NCBI GenBank assembly: GCA_002751075.1
Contig: NAOQ01000004.1
Span: forward strand, 154,055-167,458
DNA length: 13,404 bases
Source of the DNA: Ichthyophonus hoferi
Lineage: Eukaryota; Opisthokonta; Ichthyosporea; Ichthyophonida; Ichthyophonidae
Direction: 5' to 3'
Shown: positions 8,373-13,404 of the stretch, piece after piece
Layout of the letters: each line of letters opens with the position of its first letter
How positions within the stretch are numbered: the first letter of the stretch is position 1
Made by a program: the position numbers and the translations under genes
The notes under the pieces: generated by a model
The model's database searches: none
The model's input: the letters and a program-made list of their open reading frames with translations, nothing else
What the model was told of the DNA's origin: nothing

Positions 8373-8474
8373 CGCATATGTCCTTATTTGGACGGACGGA
8401 ATTTTAGTTAATGCCTTAATGTTAGTCCAATTGCTCACTTTCCGTTAATCCATGCTGATGAATCATTTCATATG

Positions 8475-8565
8475 ATTAAGAGCGTCATTAAACTAATATT
8501 GGACCAATCATTTCATGATCCACTTGTTACGCGTTGATATCCTGATTTAAATATTTGGCCTGTTA
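8475..8565 (+). repeat. Copy E of the local family
   Basis: The core 8491-8530 matches the minus strand at 7081-7120 at 36 of 40 bases. Weaker similarity runs upstream (ATTAAGA...) and downstream (GAT-T-AATATTT...GTT-A--ATC). The frame LDQSFHDPLVTR stops at once, so this copy is not coding at its start. Confidence 0.7.
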
Positions 8566-8933
8566 ATAATCATAAGTATAAAAGAAAGCAATTTTTTTAA
8601 TATTATTCATGGCTTTAACCACGTATAAATTTAGAAAGAAAAACAGGAAATATCAATAAACCAAATGAATAGCCAGCGCCTGATCAGAGCTTTAAAATTC
8701 TCGCTCTAAATAATCTAGATCAATCCAGTTAACTATGCTTGGGAAATTGACCCTCAACTATGATCTAGTATCTAATTGGAGAGGATCACTTCCCAATCAC
8801 ATTAATCACAGTTTCTTGTGGTCAGTATTAAGTAGAAATGGTTTTTTTTTCCTGTGACCTATATTGCAATTGCCAATAATATTTATTAAATAATTATAGC
8901 TAAATAAAGAAATGTCCAAATGAAGTAAACCTT
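8566..8933. other. Unassigned stretch between copies E and B
   Basis: No gene is recognised. A 40-codon + frame from ATG at 8735 to 8857 (LGKLTLNYDLVSNWRGSL, then NHINHSFLWSVLSRNG) has a protein-like composition but no known relative. It may be part of the same decayed unit. Confidence 0.3.
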
Positions 8934-8998
8934 CTATAGCAGTCTGTGGTAGTTTTATTGACTTGTCCACAGGCCTCGGGGTGTCCAATTAGTTTTTC
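8934..8998 (-). repeat. Left arm of the 65 bp inverted repeat (copy B)
   Basis: On the minus strand the segment runs from AAAACTA through GCCTGTGGACAAGTCAATA to CTATAG and pairs with 9099-9163. The 30 bp core (8944-8973) agrees at 27 of 30 with 9124-9153. The 100 bases between the arms would form a loop. Confidence 0.8.
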
Positions 8999-9027
8999 AT
9001 TCCTGCCTAGATAGTTGTTTTCTTATA

Positions 9028-9236
9028 GGTGCTGGAAAGTATTTCAATCCAGATTATTAGAAACTAGCCAGTTCTTGGTAGGTTTCTTCCATTACCTTAA
9101 AACTATCTGTAGAGTCGCCAAAGCCTGTGGACGAGTTAATAGAACTACCACAGATTACTATAGGGTTATGGGCCCAGCACGCTTTCCCTATTCAACTTTG
9201 CTAACACTTTTCATGACCCAATCTATGAGGCAATGA
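9028..9236 (+). pseudogene. Open frame through copy C
   Basis: A frame open from 9015 passes a good acceptor-like tract (TTGTTTTCTTATAG ending at 9028). It encodes CWKVFQSRLLETSQFLVGFF, then KACGRVNRTTTDYYRVMG and LFMTQSMRQ before a stop. The minus strand of copy B encodes EACGQVNKTTTDCYRRF in the matching frame, and copy A encodes VCG-stop-VNRTAADCY. A peptide shared by three copies suggests descent from a coding exon, but two of the three are interrupted and no family was recognised. Confidence 0.3.
9099..9163 (+). repeat. Right arm of the 65 bp inverted repeat (copy C)
   Basis: This is the + strand partner of 8934-8998. Its core holds CTGTGG near one end and CCACAG at the other, so each arm also contains its own 6 bp palindrome with a spacer of about 17 bases. 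TGTGG(T) resembles a Runt-factor half-site. Confidence 0.8.
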
Positions 9237-9570
9237 TGTAAATCCCACTGCCAGTTAGGCATCTATTTGATTGAAACTATGCTAGACTAGATAATTAAGC
9301 CCAAGTCAACTACATAGAAATAAATAAAGAAACAAATGCTTTATTGTTCAAGTAAATTTCAATTTGCAACAGATGTGACATTTTAATAAGCATTTTTGCT
9401 TGTCAGAAATATTTTAAACATGAAATAACATAAAATATAACTTATAGCAATTAGTTTGCTAATTAGGTTTTCAAGTATTTCTATTAATAAAAGTAGCATA
9501 GAGCCAAGCAATTAATAGATTTTCTTACCTAGGATTAATGAAATAATTACCTGAGCAAGGCAGAAGTAAA

Positions 9571-9606
9571 TGGTGTCTAGGCCTCCGGACATACAATAGT
9601 AGCACA
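9571..9606 (+). repeat. Weak fourth copy of the 30-mer
   Basis: GCCTCCGGACATACAATAG and the following TAGCACA resemble the B/C core GCCTGTGGACAAGTCAATA with a short gap. The match is weak and could be chance. Confidence 0.3.
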
Positions 9607-9858
9607 ATTTATTATTTATTTTGTGATAAAAGTACAATTAAGCTTTAAAGTTATAATATAAATTTGTAATAATAGTGTTAACATATTGTTGAGGAATAAT
9701 AAAGAGAAGCAAGAGCTTCCCTGTAACCTATATTCCTTTATAATGAGAGGGAGTACCGAATTAAGGGACGTTTTAACGTGTTCTTTTATATGCACGGAAT
9801 ATAGATGCTAAGACGCATATTTTTTTTATTCAACAAGTGAAGGCTTGTCTTGGGCAGG

Positions 9859-9951
9859 ATGCCTAAACAACAACGAATTGTCTTATCTGGATCCCAAAAC
9901 ATGCGATTTGATATGTCACGAGACCTCTGCCATTGGCTGGTTGAATTTTAG
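9859..9951 (+). other. 30-codon mini-ORF, GC-richer
   Basis: The ATG at 9859 opens MPKQQRIVLSGSQNMRFD, then MSRDLCHWLVEF, in a patch richer in G+C than its surroundings. No family was recognised. It is listed only because its composition is unlike AT-driven chance frames. Confidence 0.15.
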
Positions 9952-11590
9952 TCAATCATCTTAGAATGCTATTCAACACTAGTAGATTGCACCAACTATT
10001 TTTCAATACTAAATATAAATATCTAATAATAGCTTCTAATATCATTAAATGATTATAGCTATCTAAAAAAAATAAAAATCACTTAAATATTTCTGTTTTA
10101 ACATATTAACACAGACTAGATTATATATGTAATGTGAATATATGTGAATTAATTGTAACTAGAAACACAGGGTTTACAACATTGACACTACTACAATGAG
10201 CTATAACAATAGCTTAGCTTAGCTTATTGACCAAATGATTTCCATTGAAATTCCAATTGCGCAACAATTATGGAAAAAACAGGATAATTATGTCCAGTCA
10301 TTATTTTAAACTATTACTTTGACAATTATACATGGGTGGCAGACGATAGTGTGACCAAGACTAGGAGCCTCATCTCAACCACACATTGGTTAATTTATAC
10401 CATTATAAACACAATGATGCAGTGAGACTAAATTTTTATTAAACTGTATACTTAATATAGTATGATTTCTAGAAAATAATTTTAATTTGAATTATTACTA
10501 CGTAGAGTTTGTGGATAATTTGCACTATTTTATTAATAATGATTAATTCATAAATGCAATATATGTTTTATTCTAGTATAAATGAATAAAATAACCTATA
10601 TTAATTGTTGGGATATACATATATTTTGACGTTGTTTGATGTGTGAAAATATAATTTGCTATGAACAGAAATGAAGGGTACAATTTAAGATTCTTTAACT
10701 ACAAATATACAACTATCTCTATCATTTGTAGCTTATACAAGTGTGGTAATACATTATAGGTGTGTGAAAGAATATATAGGCTTTACCATTCTATTTAATG
10801 CAATACAAACTATATATATATATATATATAGTATACCATGTACTATAGATAATATACTATATAGGAAATGTTATATATCAATGTAAGTATATAGATAATA
10901 TCAGTATTCAATTGTTAAAATCTTGAGAAATAGGTAAATATTAATTTACGAAATTTACAAAATTGAATAAAAAGCAAAACAATATGAATTAGTATATTTT
11001 CTATTATTTTAGAGGTATAGATAAATAATTTTGATTATCGCATTTAAAGCTTTTACGCTTACATATGTCCTAGAGTATAGTGCAGTGTATTATGGTCTTT
11101 TATTTGCCCATCTTCATAGTCTAAAAATAAATGGCTGTAAAACAATTCCAGGTCTAGGTGCGATAAAATGGATTATATCATTAGCAAGAATGCCCTAGAG
11201 GCCAATAAGAACAACAGTATGACACATAATATCCGGGATAATTTATGATAAACTCCCATTCAAATGGTTCTTTACTAACCAATAAGATGCATTAAAATTG
11301 GCCAGACGGACAGTTGACAGTATGTAGGTAATAGTGTACGATATATGAATACAATGTCCTCAAAGACTGTACATATCCTCTTTGCTTATTACATTATTAC
11401 ATACTACAAGTATATCTATAGTTACATTAGTACCTACTACCTACATATGTGCGTATGTGTTCAAGTGTATATTCATGAATAATTAAAAGCACACATACTT
11501 ACGTAGCTCCCTACCCACCCACCTACATATATGCTTGCCTGTACAATGATAAGCAAACACTATTTCACTATAATATAATATCATTACACT
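9952..11590. other. AT-rich intergenic stretch and 5' flank of the helicase gene
   Basis: No gene is seen. It contains (AGCTT)3 at 10211-10226, a (TA)n run at about 10812-10831, and CTAC/TACC-rich simple sequence at about 11430-11450 and 11510-11530. A CCAAT box (11279-11283) faces an ATTGG (11297-11301) about 290-310 bases before the helicase ATG. No TATA box is placed convincingly. Confidence 0.5.
11279..11301 (+). promoter_or_regulatory. Paired CCAAT/ATTGG motifs upstream of the Rad5-like gene
   Basis: CCAAT at 11279-11283 and ATTGG at 11297-11301 could bind NF-Y. The distance to the ATG (about 300 bases) is plausible for a TATA-less housekeeping promoter. The motif is short, so this is suggestive only. 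Confidence 0.3.
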
Positions 11591-13132
11591 ATGAGTATTA
11601 ATAATAACAACATAAACATATTGTATTCACTTCTGGAAGGGGTATCAAGAGAGGATGTGATAATTCTGCTGAAGAACTGCAAGGGAGATATAGTAAGACA
11701 CATACCAATACTAGTTAGTGATTTCTTTAACTATATAATTATAACGTTATGATTTATTATAGATTTATATAACTATATAGGGAGGGAAGTATAGAAGAGA
11801 GGGTACATAGATATTCAGGCAGGCAGAGAATATGTAGAGTTATGTTATTACACAATTATAGTGACTTATTATTTACTTATACTTTTATTTATAACTTCTT
11901 TGTAATTTGAATTGGTTAATTATTATACTTTATTTTTTAACATAGTGTTACAGGTGCAATAAAAATACGGCCTATGATTGTATTTATTAAATGATTGTAC
12001 TTTTGTTTTTATTTTTGTTTTAATGTCTATACATGCACATACATATAGCTATATATATACTGTAACCTGTCCATTTTCCACGTCCTCATCCCCCATTATA
12101 GCTAACATGGTATATAACATAGTATATAATATAATATACTGTACTATAATATAATATATTGTATTATAATATATTATCCATACTATAATATAATTTAATT
12201 TAATTTAATATACTATAATATACCATACTATAATATAATATAATATAATATAATATAATATAATATAATATAATATAATACAAAGTGCTATATACGTACA
12301 CTTACGACCAACTATAGATATTTATAACACATTTTTAAAGTAACTATATGTATGTTATTTATATGTATCATGTATATACGATACGATACTAATAATATCA
12401 TACACTGTAATATAATGCAAGACAATATGTTGTAATATAATATATTACAATATAAAATAATATAAAAATTATTTCTTACCCTCGTATATTTATCTACATA
12501 CCGGTATATTCTCATAGATATTGTTGGTTAACCGACCCATAACCTACAGGAACTCGCAGCCAACAGATTCTTCCAATCAAAGGGGACTATTTTATCCACA
12601 CTAAAGAACCAATTAAATTCAAGTAAACGATCCTCCTCTGATACGTTTACACAACCAGCCAAAATACCTAAATCCTCTATTCCCACGGCAGCGGTGTCCC
12701 AAATAAAATCCTCCCATTTAAAGTCTACTCAATTGAATCCCTTTTCCTTATCCAATCAATCTAATTTTATTGGTGAGTTTGTGGTAATCGCATTTGCGAC
12801 GAATAGCGGCCAGGGATTGGTTAAACCGGGGGATACCATCCAATTAAAACGAGATATTTCGGTTAATCTACGGTAAGAGATCATTGTTATTTGAAAATAC
12901 ATATGTAAATATACCAATCCGTATATATTATAATATATAATATAACATATAATATATACCATAACATACAATATATGCTATAATATATACTATAATATGT
13001 AATGTCTGCTAGAAAATGTGAAACACACTTGCAGGTATACAAGGATTAATAGAGGACGAGGAAATAGAGGGATATTACAGGGTAAGAAGGATAACACGAT
13101 AATTAGATTCTTCGTAGGCCAATCAGAGGTGG
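11591..13132 (+). CDS. Rad5/HLTF-family SNF2 helicase and ubiquitin ligase, N-terminal three exons (partial)
   Basis: Rad5-type proteins remodel stalled replication forks and polyubiquitinate PCNA in the nucleus. The exons I read are 11591-11692, 12550-12872 and 13035 to about 13128 (or 13132), joined in phases 0 and 2. Residues 1-45 (starting MSINNNNINILYSLLEGVS, then ILLKNCKGDI joined to ELAANRFFQS) form a UBA/CUE-like helix set; the GDI/ELAANRFF junction falls at the typical end of such domains and confirms the splice. A Ser/Lys/Gln-rich linker follows. The HIRAN domain starts near residue 107 (FIGEFVVIAFATNSGQG, LVKPGDTIQLKR) and continues in exon 3 with NTIIRFFVGQSEVG, matching the family pattern of an LKxGD strand and a VRF...EIGRLP end. 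HIRAN binds 3' ends of single-stranded DNA. The SNF2 helicase and RING parts would lie downstream of the window. A strong donor-like GGTAAGAAGG at 13081 lies inside exon 3 and could give a shorter form. The family call is good; Rad5 rather than another HIRAN protein is inference. Confidence 0.78.
12110..12285. repeat. (TATAA)n-type pentamer satellite in intron 1 of the helicase gene
   Basis: ATAATATAAT-type units vary at the left and become nearly perfect from about 12228 to 12280. An antisense 67-codon frame nearby (12312-12515) is a by-product of this composition. Confidence 0.9.
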
Positions 13133-13139
13133 GTAGGTT

Positions 13140-13404
13140 ATAAATAAATCTCACTATATCTTACTATGACCTATTATATTGTTTTAGAGTATATTATAGT
13201 ATATTATATTATACTACACTATACTCTATGATATTATATTATGCTATTTTGTGTCATAGTATATCCTACTATATCCTGTGATATCATGCCATACTATACC
13301 ATACTGTGCTGTACTATCCTATACTGTACTGCGCGATACTATACTATACTATACTATACTATACTGTACTATACTATACTGTACTATACTATACTATACT
13401 ATAC
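13140..13404. repeat. (TATAC)n/(ACTAT)n pentamer satellite running off the window
   Basis: ACTATACTAT-type units are degenerate on the left and nearly perfect from about 13336 to the end of the window. The satellite lies in the intron after helicase exon 3. Its true length is unknown because the window ends inside it. Confidence 0.9.

Noticed and set aside
12312-12515. 67-codon antisense frame in helicase intron 1
   Set aside because: It translates AT-rich repeat sequence, with Tyr/Ile runs and no motif.
12694-12876. Separate 60-codon gene starting at an internal ATG-like codon
   Set aside because: It is part of helicase exon 2, which is open from its acceptor at 12550 and joins exons 1 and 3 in phase.
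12756-12971. 71-codon antisense frame
   Set aside because: It is a shadow of helicase exon 2 and the following AT-rich intron.
13140-13404. CRISPR-like or functional tandem array
   Set aside because: The five-base (TATAC)n unit without spacers is an ordinary satellite.

Overview
The window is AT-rich eukaryotic DNA. Genes are split by GT-AG introns, pentamer and dinucleotide simple repeats are abundant, and polyadenylation signals are of the AATAAA type. Two conserved genes can be recognised, both on the + strand, one at each end. On the left, seven exons (586-2943) encode nearly all of translation initiation factor eIF3 subunit J. On the right, three exons (11591 to about 13130) encode the N-terminus of a Rad5/HLTF-type DNA-repair helicase, with a short UBA/CUE-like helix region followed by a HIRAN domain; its helicase part lies beyond the window. 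The AT-rich composition, introns of roughly 160-860 bp and metazoan-like eIF3j C-terminus fit a compact early-branching animal genome such as a demosponge. That assignment is an inference from style, not a proof.

The 8.6 kb between these genes holds no gene I recognise. It does contain a 133-codon Ser-rich ORF (5398-5799) behind a good TATA box and a forkhead-like motif. It also contains a scatter of related, decayed-looking segments between about 6.7 and 9.6 kb. The clearest relationships are a 40 bp inverted pair with 36 matches (7081-7120 and 8491-8530), a 65 bp inverted pair with a 90% identical core (8934-8998 and 9099-9163) that has a third copy at 6781-6810, and a 44 bp inverted pair with 35 matches (6852-6895 and 7807-7850) that preserves a similar peptide. 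Read together they look like shuffled, inverted fragments of one old duplicated unit, perhaps paralogues of the TATA-box gene. Function is unknown.

The other points of interest are a triplicated exon end inside an eIF3j intron, which makes two in-frame candidate micro-exons, and intron ends built from complementary (TATAG)n and (CTATA)n pentamers that could pair across introns. The right end of the window runs into a (TATAC)n satellite. No rRNA, tRNA, CRISPR array or virus-like element was seen.
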